DNA of 64,000 nt from assembly GCA_013176395.1 (NCBI GenBank), contig JABMLP010000002.1, forward strand, positions 2,223,057 through 2,287,056. The letters run 5' to 3'. A program made the translations under genes and the position numbers. This document shows, piece by piece, positions 1-10,750 of the stretch. The stretch is from Venturia oleaginea. Lineage: Eukaryota; Ascomycota; Dothideomycetes; Venturiales; Venturiaceae. Position 1 is the stretch's first letter, and each line of letters opens with the position of its first letter. The notes below the pieces were generated by a model. That model was not told the origin of the DNA. It saw only the letters and a list, made by a program, of their open reading frames with translations, and did no database searches.

Positions 1-1119
1 TCACAAACTTATGAACGAGGGGGCCTACGATTGAATTGTAATTGCAGAACACGAGCGGAATGTTTCTTCCGTGGCCATATTTGGCCCACATCCTATATTG
101 AGACTCCGCTAATGCTGCACAGCTTGCTGGGAAATTGTAGCTCGCATAAGACGTCGTTCCATGACACGAAACAGATTCACATGAGGCGAAAATATGGCCG
201 GATTAGGAGGTAGATTTCCAATAGATGAGCGTCCTCCAGAGTCCCAACTCTTGCATCTTGCAAAATCAAATGAGAAGGCACTTTGATTGAGGCAACAACA
301 TTACAGGGAATCCTTCTGCCTGAAGGGGAATTACAGCGTTTGTCCTCCCAACCGCACCTCTGCGCATGAGATTACGGTCGAAGTTGATCGAACGCTGAGT
401 CTACGCGCGTCGACATGAGGCAAACTTGAGCTGTTAATCGATCCTGACCTCCACGAGAGTATTTTCACCATTCCAGATTACAAAAATCTCATACTACAAG
501 CCAACTGTCTTCAGTATCGCTCATATGACTGTCTCCATCACCGCACAACCCTGCATTACTGACAACGCCACTCTCGCAGACAATCACTACTACATCCCTC
601 CCGATTTGACACCCAATCCCATCGAACCAAATACAATCACTTGCCCTCCCAGCTTATTGATTCCTCAGCGCTTTTAGCATCGCAAACGTTGCCAGTTGTG
701 TTGTTGGGTTATCATTATCATAATCAAATACCCTTCGTCCTTCAGATTCGCTGGGATGACCACAGTCCTCAACGACCAAAGCTAGATATTTGAAGATCAG
801 TGTAATCTTGGTAGTCACTCGACTGGGATTCCTGCTGCCTAAGGCTAGCGACAAGGAAATCGACGATTCTTGGGAGTACACTTTGATTCTCAATTTAGCA
901 TAATGTATTCAGATGTAGAAATGATGCCATCACGGCGGCCTTATCAGTTTATCCCTTTCTCCCCTCAGCCAGTTCTAGCGCACTCTCGAACGGACAAAGC
1001 GATCTTTCAGCTTGAGATCGATAGTGATGAACTTCCAATAAGCTTGAATAAGAATTTCTCCAGAACTCATCCATATTAGTACACAGTAGTTCAGAAGCAT
1101 CAAATTAAAGTAAAAAAAG
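1..1119. other. intergenic, no gene recognised
   Basis: I see no family-like open reading frame, tRNA or repeat here. Short open frames exist on both strands but have no recognisable motif and no splice-linked continuation. The right edge is the 3' side of the minus-strand P450 gene. Confidence 0.5.
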
Positions 1120-2739
1120 TCACTTTACCTTCCTCGCCGTCAACTTTACCCAAAGCGCCGGCTTCTCCCACAACACAAAAGCCTTCATGCCCTCGGTCCA
1201 ATTTCCAGACCGCTCATCCAACTCCAAATCGAAGTCGAATAACAACCTCGCCAAGATAAGTCGCATTTCGGCATACGCCAAGTTTCTGCCGATGCAATTC
1301 CTAGGTCCGACAGAGAAAGGTTGAAAGACGGCAAGGTTATCGTTCTTGAACTCGGAGTCGCTTTCCTTGTCGTCTGATTGTAGAAAGCGTTCGGGGTGGA
1401 ACTCATCCGGTTTGGTAAAGTTCTCGGGGAGATGTGTCATTACATATTGCGCGACATAAATGACGGTCTTCGCCGGGATGAATTCCCATCGATTGTGTCA
1501 CCTCCTGGCGGGGATTCGCGCGTGGGTTGTGCAGGTACTGGGTTGAAGACGCGCATGGTTTCGTTGAGAACAGCGAGCATGTAGGGCAGCTTTGTGGTGC
1601 TGAGGAGGTCGATCTCATCGGCGGAGTCGAAAGAGCTTCGTATCTCTTCGACGGTTTTTTTCATGGCTTCGGAGTTTTTCAACAGGTAGAACACTGCTCC
1701 GCTGAGAAGGGTGGCTGTAGTTTCACTCCCTATGTGATTGGTCAGAGCTGTCCCTATGGCCGAGGTGTGCGGTTGATCCACTCACCAGCAAGAACAAGAT
1801 TAGAACCAACGCTCGTCAATTCTTCGAACGTCAACTCAAGACTGCCTTGCTTGCCACCAACATGTTTTTCTAAGACGGGATCCATGAAGTCGCCGAGTGC
1901 GGTTCCCAATTCCATTCGACTCTTCATCCTGTCTGCCGCAAATCTGGCGTTTGAAAGTCGCATCTCTGTAGACTTCTTTGGAATGAGATATGGAACGATG
2001 GCTCCAAGCCCCAGTCGCCTCACAGCACTTATGTAAGTAATAGCTTTCACATTTCCGAAGATGGCCTCGATCCACCTGGCATGAGGTCAGAAGCTGGTAT
2101 GCAACACCATGGTGGCACTTACTCGTGCATGCGCTGCTGCTTTAGACATCCGAAATCGTCGCCAAAAGTCAAAACACCAATGACGTCGAACGTCGTCCAG
2201 TTGAACCAGGCCACCATGTCCTGGGGGCCTTCTGTGGACCTGCTCTTCAGGCCCTCGATGAATAAATCAACGTAGCTTTTGATCAGAGGCTGTTGCGCTT
2301 GCATGCCTCGGTCGCTGAAAGACGCAGCAAAAGCTCTCCGGAAGCGAGAATGGTTCTCCCGGTTTGCGAACAAGATCCCATCGACGCCGTTTGGTGGTGT
2401 CACTACGGTACGGCTGGACTTCCCGAATTCTTCGTGGCCCTGGCGATGGGACAAAGCATCCTTGTAAACGACCGAGTTCGCGTACGACAATTCGTTGGGA
2501 GCTGTGCGGACGACTGGGCCATATTTCTCATGCAATTTTGTGATATCGTAGACTTCGGTTCCTCGCGCCTGGCTAAGCACAGCAGGAATGGGTGTTGCAG
2601 CCCACGACTTGGGCCCGGGAAAGCTTCGTAAAGGATGAAGGAATACGTTGTAGAAGATGCGGGCAAGCGATATGGCAGTGAGGGTGAGAGAGGCCCAGCC
2701 AAGTGTTGATACTATGTGTGAGATTGTGGTGAAGGCCAT
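1120..2739 (-). CDS. cytochrome P450 (isotrichodermin C-15 hydroxylase-like), one frameshift
   Basis: This is a haem-thiolate monooxygenase, probably ER-anchored by a hydrophobic N-terminus. Three exons can be traced on the minus strand: 2739-2123, 2075-1786 and 1729-1120, with GTAAGT and GTGAGT donors and introns of 47 and 56 nt. Visible P450 signatures are the I-helix A-G-S-E-T-T (spliced across intron 2), the K-helix E-T-M-R and the haem loop FSVGPRNCIG. The last signature plus N-L-A-Y-A-E-M-R resembles the CYP65/isotrichodermin C-15 hydroxylase group; this is from memory, and the substrate is unknown. An in-frame ATG also exists at 2823, but a TATA-like sequence lies only about 20 bp before it, so the ATG at 2739 is preferred. 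Near 1483-1487 the frame changes by one base (after ..DTIDG, before FIPAKTVIY), with no room for an intron. The copy is therefore either broken there or carries an assembly error. Otherwise length (about 505 aa) and motifs are complete. Confidence 0.85.
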
Positions 2740-2832
2740 AGCGGCGGGGGTGACAGTCTCAGGGGGGTTTAGAATTCTGGTGTATGGACGGGTGGAGGAC
2801 TTCCAACTGCGCAGTAGGATCATGGCGTCGTC

Positions 2833-2846
2833 TTATTATATATATG
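2833..2846 (-). promoter_or_regulatory. TATA-like element of the P450 gene
   Basis: An alternating TATATATA stretch on the minus strand lies about 100 bp upstream of the preferred P450 ATG (2739) and about 15-20 bp from the upstream ATG (2823). Its position favours the downstream start. Confidence 0.4.
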
Positions 2847-2978
2847 GAGAGATGGGCATAATTAAGTGTGGTGCGGAGGAGGGAAGATAGCCGAGCGTCT
2901 CTTCATATGCTTTTTGGTGAAGGGTTTGTCCAAGGACTACTGTAACAAGTATAATTACGACAAGGTATACTGGGGTAC

Positions 2979-3019
2979 ATGGCTTGGCTTGGATGGCTTG
3001 GCTTGGATGGCTTGGCTTG
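2979..3019. repeat. 14-bp minisatellite, about 3 copies
   Basis: The unit ATGGCTTGGCTTGG is repeated almost three times in tandem in the divergent promoter region between the P450 and the cyclase-like gene. Confidence 0.8.
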
Positions 3020-3155
3020 TGGAGGTGGAGGGACGAGTACTATGTAAGTTCCAACCTAGTCAGGCGAGTATTGGTTAAGTTAATCAAGCGAGTATTAGTC
3101 ATTAGCTGCCTGACCTTTTTCGGCCTGTTCCCCTCACCATTCAACAACATCAGGC

Positions 3156-4175
3156 ATGTCCAACCAATGGCTGACTCACTCCAACACGGCCTTCGAGGGC
3201 TACTACGCTCGTTTCCTTCTGCCTTCTGGTGCCTCTCTGGCTCTCGTCATCTGCTCCGTCCCCCATACCTTACATAAACCCTACATGGTCTCCTTCACCT
3301 ATGTTCCACTCGATATGTCACCAACCCAACACGAACTTTGGGTATCCAGCATCACTTCGATGAATAAAGCTTCGGATTCTTTTGAAATCTTGATCCCAGG
3401 AATTGGTTTCATGAAGTCTGATCATTATGGAAGAATCGACTACTCTATCCAAGATGAAGGAACCGGTATATCCTTCTACGCCACGACCTTTTCACGAGAA
3501 CCCTGGATGCCAGAGAGTTCTTCAAGTAGCCCTGAGGGCTGGATTGCAAACCTTCCATTACCCATGCACTGGTACGTGCATTCGATTGCATCCGACTCCA
3601 CCTTTTCACTAGTCCTACCTACAGCGAACATACCCTCCATTGACAGGTCAGGAACTGCTGTTGCTCACATCGAGAAGAATTGGGCGAAGAGCTTCCCGAA
3701 AGCACACATCTGGATGCAAGCACGAGATCCAAATCATGGAAGTAGTTTCTGTGCCGCGGGTGGAAAGATTCTTGGCCTGAATGCTTTTCTTCTTGGCTAT
3801 AGAAGTAAAGACTTGAATATAGACTTCAAACCACCATTCGCACTTTCCGTTGCTGGACTTTCACCATTCCTCGGCGTGTATATGAATTGGGAGCAGAGAA
3901 CAGTGATGCTCAGCGTGAGCGGGCTCTTCCGAAAAATCGTGATCAAAGCCAAAGCACCCAAAGGAACTTTCTTCACTTTGAGCTCACCATTTCCAGACGG
4001 ACACCGGGAGAATTACCTCGCTCAAAGCTTCCACGCCAGGATTGATGTAGATGTCTACAAACGGCAAAGGGTGACCAATTGGAAGTTGGTGAAGCATGAC
4101 CATTTCGAAGATGCCGCACTGGAGTTTGGAGGCGGACATTATCCTTTTGCTGGGACCAACATCAGAACACATTGA
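3156..4175 (+). CDS. tocopherol cyclase-like protein
   Basis: This single-exon gene encodes 339 aa. The N-terminus (F-E-G-Y-Y-A-R-F about residues 13-20) and a central H-W-Y-V-H-S followed by a H-I-E-K-N-W-A-K-S-F-P block match the layout of the tocopherol-cyclase family (plant VTE1; two lipocalin-like halves), where E-K-N-W-G-x-S-F-P is the hallmark. Fungal members are mostly uncharacterised; some such beta-barrel proteins sit in secondary-metabolite clusters. No signal peptide is evident. The gene is divergent from the P450 at 1120-2739 with only about 420 bp between the starts, so co-regulation is plausible but unproven. The ATG at 3156 is the first in frame and gives a full N-terminal domain. 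The cyclisation substrate cannot be inferred. Confidence 0.7.
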   Translation: MSNQWLTHSNTAFEGYYARFLLPSGASLALVICSVPHTLHKPYMVSFTYVPLDMSPTQHELWVSSITSMNKASDSFEILIPGIGFMKSDHYGRIDYSIQDEGTGISFYATTFSREPWMPESSSSSPEGWIANLPLPMHWYVHSIASDSTFSLVLPTANIPSIDRSGTAVAHIEKNWAKSFPKAHIWMQARDPNHGSSFCAAGGKILGLNAFLLGYRSKDLNIDFKPPFALSVAGLSPFLGVYMNWEQRTVMLSVSGLFRKIVIKAKAPKGTFFTLSSPFPDGHRENYLAQSFHARIDVDVYKRQRVTNWKLVKHDHFEDAALEFGGGHYPFAGTNIRTH

Positions 4176-4178
4176 GGT

Positions 4179-4616
4179 CAATTCCCTGTTCTGATGGATA
4201 CACTGATCTGCATGTTCAACACGCCTATTACGCCTGTTCCGGGAAGGCAAATGGAAACGAGTGACTCATGCGCCAGAAGCTGAAACATCAGAGAAGCTGA
4301 TACTGTTCTGAGATATCACAAACTTGGCAGGAAGGAACAAGACATTCTTCACTCAACCCATTCGAATCACGACATAACGAATATCCACAACAACTGTGTT
4401 CTGCTTTTGGTCAACAACATTGTGTGAGACGTCCAATCAGAGCCTTTGCTCAACCGCACATCTTTATAGTCACGATGGTACATAGCCACGATGAGCGACC
4501 GGTCACAAACATTATACGGCAATATCAAAGTGACTCATGAGAAGATCTAGAACAATCAGCGTTATAACAATCAGTATAGTTGTGTTCCAGCAAGCGGAAT
4601 TTTAGCAAGCCATATC
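4179..4616. other. intergenic
   Basis: About 440 bp between two plus-strand genes. No conserved frame or repeat was seen; it should hold the 3' end of the cyclase-like gene and the promoter of the next gene. Confidence 0.5.
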
Positions 4617-5814
4617 ATGGACGGATTTCCGTTGAAACAAACCGGAACCGATGAAGAGCCAGAAGACACGAGTTTTACCATGCAGGAGCAAAGGAGGACG
4701 GACAAGAAGCAGGAACAGAGCGAACAGGAAGAAGAGATGGCGGCGCAAAAAGGAAACGAAGGAGAACCAAGGGTTCATTTTCAAATTGGGCCCGAGGAAG
4801 AACCAGGCATGACTATCGAAGAAGGATATGAAGAGGCCATCCGCGACGCAACAGACGCCATACCACACACACCCTTCCCATCTCCAGATATCAAGAACAA
4901 ACCATCAGGTCATGACACTGTAGAATCACAGACACAGACAACAAACACCATTTCACTCTCCGAAGCCGACTACAAAGAATTGGATATATTCTGGGAATGT
5001 GTAAGTTCTCACTCCCGCCTTTCTTACCCATCCTAGCTAATATCAACAGTGTAGATGCCTAACCCACCGCAACCACCACCGCCGCCGCTGCCAAAACACC
5101 GCCTGCCCCGACACAAGACTCATCGATGACAAACGTGCCGAATACGTCGGGCACAAGACCTGTCAGCATTGCCGTGCAGGATTTGTCGTATGGGGTGATC
5201 TCCAAGATAAATGGGTTAGGAACCGTTTAGCGATTCCAGATTTCCTCTTCTTGAAGAATAGGCAGAGAGATAGTGAGAGAGCACCAGTGAGGCGAGCTAG
5301 CATCTTGAGCGCTGATAAAGAGAAGGCGAGAATGAAAGCGGAACGAGGGGTGATGTTTGCGGCACAGACGTCTATCCATTCGGGGACAACAACGCCGATG
5401 AATGAGGCTGCTCTGCCGGGAAGTCCGAGGACGCCGATAGGTTCGTCGAGTCCAAGGATACCGCCAGCTTCGGGGGATTCGACACCCACGAGTTCGGGAA
5501 CTGTGTCGCCGCTGAGTCTAGGAGGAGCTACGACGCCGACGACCGGACCTGCAATACCGGCGAGTCCAAGGCTCCCCAGGAGTTTGGGAAGCCAGAGGCG
5601 TGCGACGACCCTTGGAGATCTTGCGAAGATGGCGAAGACGGCGAGGGTTGCGATACCGATGGATTCAGGTGCTAAGACCCCGGTGAGTTCAGGAGCTGAG
5701 ACCCCGACGTCTTTTGGGGCACCGACTATTTCGGTACATGCTACGACTATGGGGGCGGCCCTGAATTCAGAGGCTGCTATGAGTTCAGAGGCTTCCACGT
5801 TGTGGAGGTTATAG
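4617..5814 (+). CDS. Cys-rich W-E-C-C-x-C protein, possible zinc binder, Thr/Pro/Ser-rich tail
   Basis: Two exons (4617-5000 and 5050-5814) are joined by a 49-nt GTAAGT...CAG intron and give about 382 aa. The N-terminal half is acidic and Gln/Glu-rich. At the splice junction lies D-I-F-W-E-C followed by a Cys/His cluster (Cys 128, 129, 131, 142, 147, 166 and 169, ending H-K-T-C-Q-H-C). This spacing looks like a small metal-binding module and recalls fungal proteins with a W-x-C-C-x-C motif. The C-terminal half has repeated S-G-x-x-T-P-type segments, a possible multi-phosphorylated tail. After the stop at 5812-5814, another coding-like stretch (starting near 5850, stop 5973-5975) suggests an alternative 3' exon or a frameshift. 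The function is unknown. A decayed relative lies at 8511-8926. Confidence 0.6.
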
Positions 5815-5975
5815 GGAAAGGACATGTCGCCTTACGCTCAGAGGTCCCTATGAGCTCGAGTTCGGAGGATCCTGAAAGTGCTCTTGGTAAGGAGAGCGGA
5901 GACGTCACAGCGGAGCCACAGAGCCCCGGGCCCCCAAGATTAGGTGTGAGGGTGTGGGCTGGTGACAAGTATTGA

Positions 5976-6827
5976 AAGACTAGTTAAGTGGTATATTGGG
6001 ACAAATTGGCCGTGAATTAGATGTGATGTACCGGGGCTTGCGATATAGGTTCTTAATGACTCGTCGACTTTTTGGTAGGATTTTTGAGAAGGCTGAGATC
6101 TATTTTAGGGGCTGTCATGACTATACCTATCGTTTTGAGGCCGGGGTTGTAGTGTGAGGTTTGTGTTTTCGACGAGTTTATGGGATAGTTGGCCTTTTTC
6201 CTCATTTTGTTATGAAGGACTGCACTTCAGATTGTCCTTGGAACGCGTGAGTGTCTCGGGCACTACACTTCAAGCGGTATATTACAAGAACTTGTGATAA
6301 AAAGTAACTCCACAGAATAATAGAATGTGAAGATCGAAGTTGTGAATTTTATTTCAGTCAAGTTTTGAAGATGAAAGAGGAGTCGTATACATTTTTATCT
6401 TCATTATCACTGTCTACCAGCTGATGTGATCATGTAAGTCAGTGGCAGTGAACTCAAAAATTGTATTAACAAATATCTTGGACCCAGCTATAGAATTCAA
6501 CCAAGTCGAATTTGCCTGCGAAATGTTTTGATCCCCATCGAATTGGGACTCAACCCTTTTTTGGGATTTTCAAGCTCAAATATGCCATGCGGTTTTCCCT
6601 ACACCATAAAGCTTGAGTCGATAACGCCTACACGCTCAAAGTGGTCATGCTTATGGTCCACAACTAAAGCGTGAGTGATTATTTGCTCCTTGGTGTTGAT
6701 GATCAAGCACGCCCATTTCTCTGTTTAGAATCTCATAAGAAATTATTGCAAGTCTGAGTGATCAGAACAGTTCGAGCTTGATGGGAATTTTACATCTGTT
6801 ACTGTCCTCAAGGCCTTTGAAATAGAT
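5976..6827. other. intergenic
   Basis: About 850 bp of A+T-richer sequence without a recognised frame, RNA gene or repeat. Confidence 0.5.
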
Positions 6828-7776
6828 CTACGGAAGGGCGAGGTTCTCATGTAGCCTAGGCGGCAAGCGACCACCGTATTTCTGCACAAAATGAGTTTGG
6901 AAGACTAATACGTCGTCATGAATGAAGCGACTGAATTGACGCGAGTCGCCAGCAGCCGCAAGCTTCATTGCTGTATCCCATTCAAGGAGATGGACATCCA
7001 TAGTTTCAACCCTGACTTGTAGTTCGGGGAGTTTGGCGATGGACGTGATGAACCTGATGGAGCCGAACCACCCGCTCCAACACCAGCTTGGAAATTAAAT
7101 CCCTCGCGGCGAGACGATCTCCCAACAAAGAACGGCCGCGAAGCTTGCAACACAGGCCTTGCCGGTGCTATCAAGTGCCAGCATCGGTATTCCCCAGATC
7201 CCAAGGACGGGAGGGTGTAGCTCATGGTATGTACGAAAGATCCCAGCAATCGCATTGACCACGTCGGATGCGAATGTGAGGTTTCTTGCGGAATACTCCT
7301 CAATGGCCCGTTTGATTGTGTAGCCATCTTGAATGTGGATGAATAGTGAAGAAGGCCCAAGAACGATATCACTCATCTCCGTCGGGCGGTTGGTGTCCGG
7401 AGAATGGCTGATACGGACTGTTTCCTGTCGACAGAGGTCAAGACACTCGTAGTAGACCTGTTCATTGGTGAAGTAAAGACGGCGACGGGAAAGTATTGCC
7501 TCTTGATACGTCCAGCCTCTTGTGAACCACTTTGAGTCTCGAATGGCTTGTGGTGGGTCTTTCATCGTGTGGGCTAGATATGTTATCTGGGTCCTGGCGG
7601 AGTAACGACGAGCAAGCTGAGAGAAACATGCAGAAGGAACATCTCTCTGTTGGCCAGGTGTCCGGGTCACCTAGATCTGCGATGGCAACGCCCTGCGTGG
7701 AATACGCAAATTGATTATGGAGAGACTGAGGCGTGTTTTGGTCTATGGAGGAATGAGACCATCGCACTGATGTCAA
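6828..7776 (-). pseudogene. decayed HET-domain (heterokaryon incompatibility) gene
   Basis: On the minus strand, 7670-7098 encodes the C-terminal half of a HET domain. Visible are S-K-W-F-T-R-G-W-T-Y-Q-E, then S-R-R-R-L-Y-F-T-N-E-Q-V-Y-Y-E-C, and further on L-T-F-A-S-D-V-V-N-A-I-A-G. A TAA at 7097-7095 sits directly before F-P-S-W-C-W-S-G-W (the usual FPSWSWAGW). Reading continues in the same frame for 88 codons to 6828. Upstream, a fragment in another frame (G-D-P-D-T-W, about 7690-7670) fits the preceding part, and the usual N-terminal motifs (A-L-S-Y-V-W-G, V-D-x-Y-C-I-D) are not found. HET proteins mediate non-self recognition and cell death; this copy looks inactive. Confidence 0.75.
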
Positions 7777-8510
7777 GATATTTTCACAACGCGGACAGAA
7801 AGGACTGCTCCCGTATGTAGCAACCTCGAGTCCTAAGCAACGATTGGCGTCTCTCCGTTGGCTTCGTCAATTTGTGCTCGACCTGCCTTCTCCCGAGCTT
7901 GCATCCAAAGTAGACACAACCCTTAGTGTAGGGCTTATTGAAGTTCTGGCGATTTCGAGGCTCGTCTGGCCCTCGCCATTACCAACTGTGCCTCCGTCAA
8001 TGGCCCCGCCTTTCTATTGTTGCTCTGAGCCTTGCTGTTCGTAACTCGGTCCTGGCTCTTTCCATGATTGTCGTGCTTTCCCTCCTGTCTACTAATGTTC
8101 ATGTCAAAGAGGCAGATTCGGTGCAGATAGTGGAAGAGGTTGATAGTGGTATCGAAACGAACTTGCAAGTTGAATAGGTGGTATAATCTTACATCGTGGC
8201 GCAGCACCAATGGCGCGAAACAATCAACAAGACCATTCGAGTCTGCAAGATCGCCTCCGCCTCACAGCGGATCTTCAATTCATGCCCGTCCTACCTTTGC
8301 CCATCCTACCTTTGAGGCTTCACAACGCCAGCTCTTGCATTACTTTCTCCGTGCCAGAATGCGATATCGAACGGTTCCCGGAGATCTGAGAAACTACCTT
8401 GCTAAAAATTTGTCGCCGTCGATACCGATTTGAGAGCGTTGTATTTGTGTCAAGAGAATTCCTGATATTTCCAAATCTCCTCTGCACTCAGAACGCGAGT
8501 TAATGCAGAA
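7777..8510. other. intergenic / decayed sequence
   Basis: Several short open frames on both strands lack recognisable motifs. Part of this stretch may be the eroded N-terminal half of the HET gene, but I cannot recognise its motifs. Confidence 0.4.
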
Positions 8511-8926
8511 TTTGTGAGGACGAATGTGATGGACGCCATGATAAATGGATATTCAGTCCACAGGTGGACAGTATTTCCCTCCCGTATCGTGATTGCTAAC
8601 ATAATGCCGTCCTTTGAATGTAGGAAGACCAAAGTGAGTATAGACCCGGATAATTGCAGCCTCCAGTACCCCATAGAAAGCCACGAGGAGACACCAAACA
8701 TCAAGAATTACAACTACAGCGAAATCGATGTGCTCTGGGAATGCGCAAGTATCGAATTGAAGACTGATCGGGCACCCGATCGCTGATATTCAACCGGTGC
8801 GTATGCTTTCGCCATCCTAAATCATGTCCTCGTACATGTCCGAACCCTGACTGCAGACACAAGTTTTGTGAGCATTGCGGTATGATTCCACGGATCTGCG
8901 TGACCATTGGGCCTTCTCGAACATGA
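8511..8926 (+). pseudogene. decayed paralogue of the W-E-C-C Cys-rich gene
   Basis: The frame from about 8514 ends in Y-S-E-I-D-V-L-W-E-C at 8744, matching the exon-1 end of the gene at 4617-5000 (Y-K-E-L-D-I-F-W-E-C). The next 53 nt align with that gene's intron, but the donor is GC-AAGT and the acceptor position reads CG instead of AG. Beyond it (from 8798) another Cys/His run follows (C-x-C, C-P-x-x-C-P-x-x-D-C, F-C-E-H-C), ending at a TGA at 8924. The module is thus conserved but the acceptor is lost and the Thr/Pro tail is absent. A working gene with an unusual intron cannot be fully excluded. Confidence 0.55.
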
Positions 8927-9215
8927 CTTTCCCAATGCTGCAACTTCTCTGCACCACGCAGATGTAAAATAAGGTATGGACAGAGTGGACAGCGCAGGAC
9001 CCAAACCACCAACTCCCATGCGGCTGAGGGTTGAAGGTGACAGGCATTTCCATCCTCCCGGCAATGCATCGAAGGTGGTGACCAATGCTAGAGGAGTTGG
9101 GTTTGTCATCCGGCTAGCCACGGGTCCTGGAATACGACCTAGATTGGCCATTGTGGTTCTCATTTGCTCACTAGATCGGCCCGCCAGAATGAAGTCAAGA
9201 ACGAAAACGACAAAT

Positions 9216-10468
9216 TCAATAGAATATGGATCTGGTCCGATGATGGGGAATCTGCTCCTCTCCCGCTGATTCAATTTCCTTCATTGTGTCGTAGAGGAAG
9301 AAATCGATGAGTATGGCGTTGACGTTTGCTTCTGGGTCAATCTTGATAATCTCTTGTCTGATCATCTCAACGCACCAAATGCTGCAACCTAATGACACAT
9401 TACCGAGGCATCGGAAAGGAAACGGTGAATGTGTTGAATACCTCTGAGTTCTATTTCCCACGTACTGCCAGACTTGATAGCAATTTGCTTCCTTATGTCT
9501 CGTTCTAAAGGTGGGCTGAACAGCATGCAGCGCATTGTATGCAGCATTTGCGGTATCCGGTAGTCTCAAGAAAATGATCAGCTCTGAATGGTCAAATATG
9601 AGCAAATTTGGACTTACCAGCAAACATTGTGATCTTGTCAATGTCATCAAAACAACCCCATCCTTCGCCCTCAAAGGCAGCCCAGACATCGGCGACAAAG
9701 ATTTGAGCACGCTTCAAGAAGCGTACCTTCCTGCCTTCGAATTGAAACTCATCTCGGAACGACGGAAAATCCCTGGCAAGCAGATTGACCAATCGTGCAG
9801 AAGAGTGTTTGGCATCTTCGAGAAGGACAAGCACACTGCCATCGTACTTTGTGCACAAGACTTCGGCAGCCTCGCGAAGAATGGCAACTCGCTTGTCGAA
9901 CATAGGAATGACCTCGTCGTTGATTGACTGAAATACACTTTGCAATATATTATCGGTACATTCATTTTTGTCGTGCCAGAACGATGGAGATGTTATTGGG
10001 ACTCCTTTGGCGAAGTCAGATGGAACATAGATTTTGGCTTCTCGTCTTCTCACCAGTATCGAGAGCTCTCTGCAATGCAGCGACAAGACTCCAATAGCCC
10101 GTCCACTTCTTCCCTCTGTACGCAACAGCAAAGCGTTCATCGGCGTCCTTGTAGGACCAAAAGGAAAAGTTCAAAAGATCGACGGTGAAGATGAAATTGA
10201 TGGCAGGCTCATCCTTTGTCTTGGGGTGCAACTCATGTTCGCTCCACGTCTTCGTGCTGTACCCTTTGTCCTGCATCTGGTTCCAGATACGTTCTGCTGC
10301 TGATCGGGTCCCTTGCATATCCAAGGCCACGTCAATGCTGTTGTCGTAGATGAATTGGGCGCTTTCTAGCACCTTTGTCTCGGGCGGATCATCTGGACTA
10401 CCCTGGCTGATGCCGAGAGACTTTCTTAGTAGCTCCAACAGCTCTTGATCGTGTTCGTCGTTGGACAT
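9216..10468 (-). CDS. QNG1: queuosine 5'-phosphate N-glycosylase/hydrolase (queuosine salvage, DUF2419)
   Basis: The protein releases queuine from queuosine 5'-phosphate so that it can be re-inserted into tRNA. Four minus-strand exons are 10468-10054, 10004-9618, 9564-9442 and 9388-9216, joined by introns of 49-53 nt with consistent phase, giving about 365 aa. Family hallmarks are the segment T-W-S-E-H-E-L-H-P-K-T-K-D-E, then N-F-I-F-T-V-D-L-L-N-F-S-F-W, Y-R-G-K-K-W-T-G-Y-W-S-L-V-A-A-L, V-P-I-T-S-P-S-F-W, D-Y-R-I-P-Q-M-L, and the C-terminal I-L-I-D-F-F-L-Y-D-T-M-K-E ending P-H-H-R-T-R-S-I. The ATG at 10468 is the first in frame; upstream there is only a TTG. The gene is head-to-head with UBA2, 282 bp between starts. 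No lesion was seen. Confidence 0.93.
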
Positions 10469-10750
10469 TGTTGCCTGAGCCTCTCCCAAGGCATTTGCCG
10501 TGATGTGTGAAGTTCAGGAGGAGTCAGTCTCAGATGTCGTTCTCGCTCCCGCTCCACTTCCGGGTTGCCTCACTTCGCCGCACGCCGCACGCCGCACTTC
10601 ACACGCATCCATGACTCGTTGGTAGGAGACAGGGAGACAGGCACGACAGGATACCCATTTCGATTGCAACTCGAATTCCTTTACAACCACTCCAGGCCCC
10701 TCACACTTTACACTCACTCCAAGCCCCTCACACACCTCAGTCTCCTCGCC
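10469..10750. promoter_or_regulatory. bidirectional promoter QNG1 / UBA2
   Basis: The 282 bp between two divergent ATGs must hold both promoters and leaders. It contains CCTCACAC-type direct repeats near 10,697-10,738 next to the UBA2 start. No TATA box stands out. Confidence 0.6.

Noticed and set aside
1450..1530. Intron to explain the P450 frame change
   Set aside because: The only GT...AG pair available would be about 34 nt and would remove conserved residues.
5163..5825. Long open frame antisense to the Cys-rich gene
   Set aside because: It mirrors the repetitive Thr/Pro-rich exon on the other strand; no family motif, and the sense strand has the splice-consistent gene.
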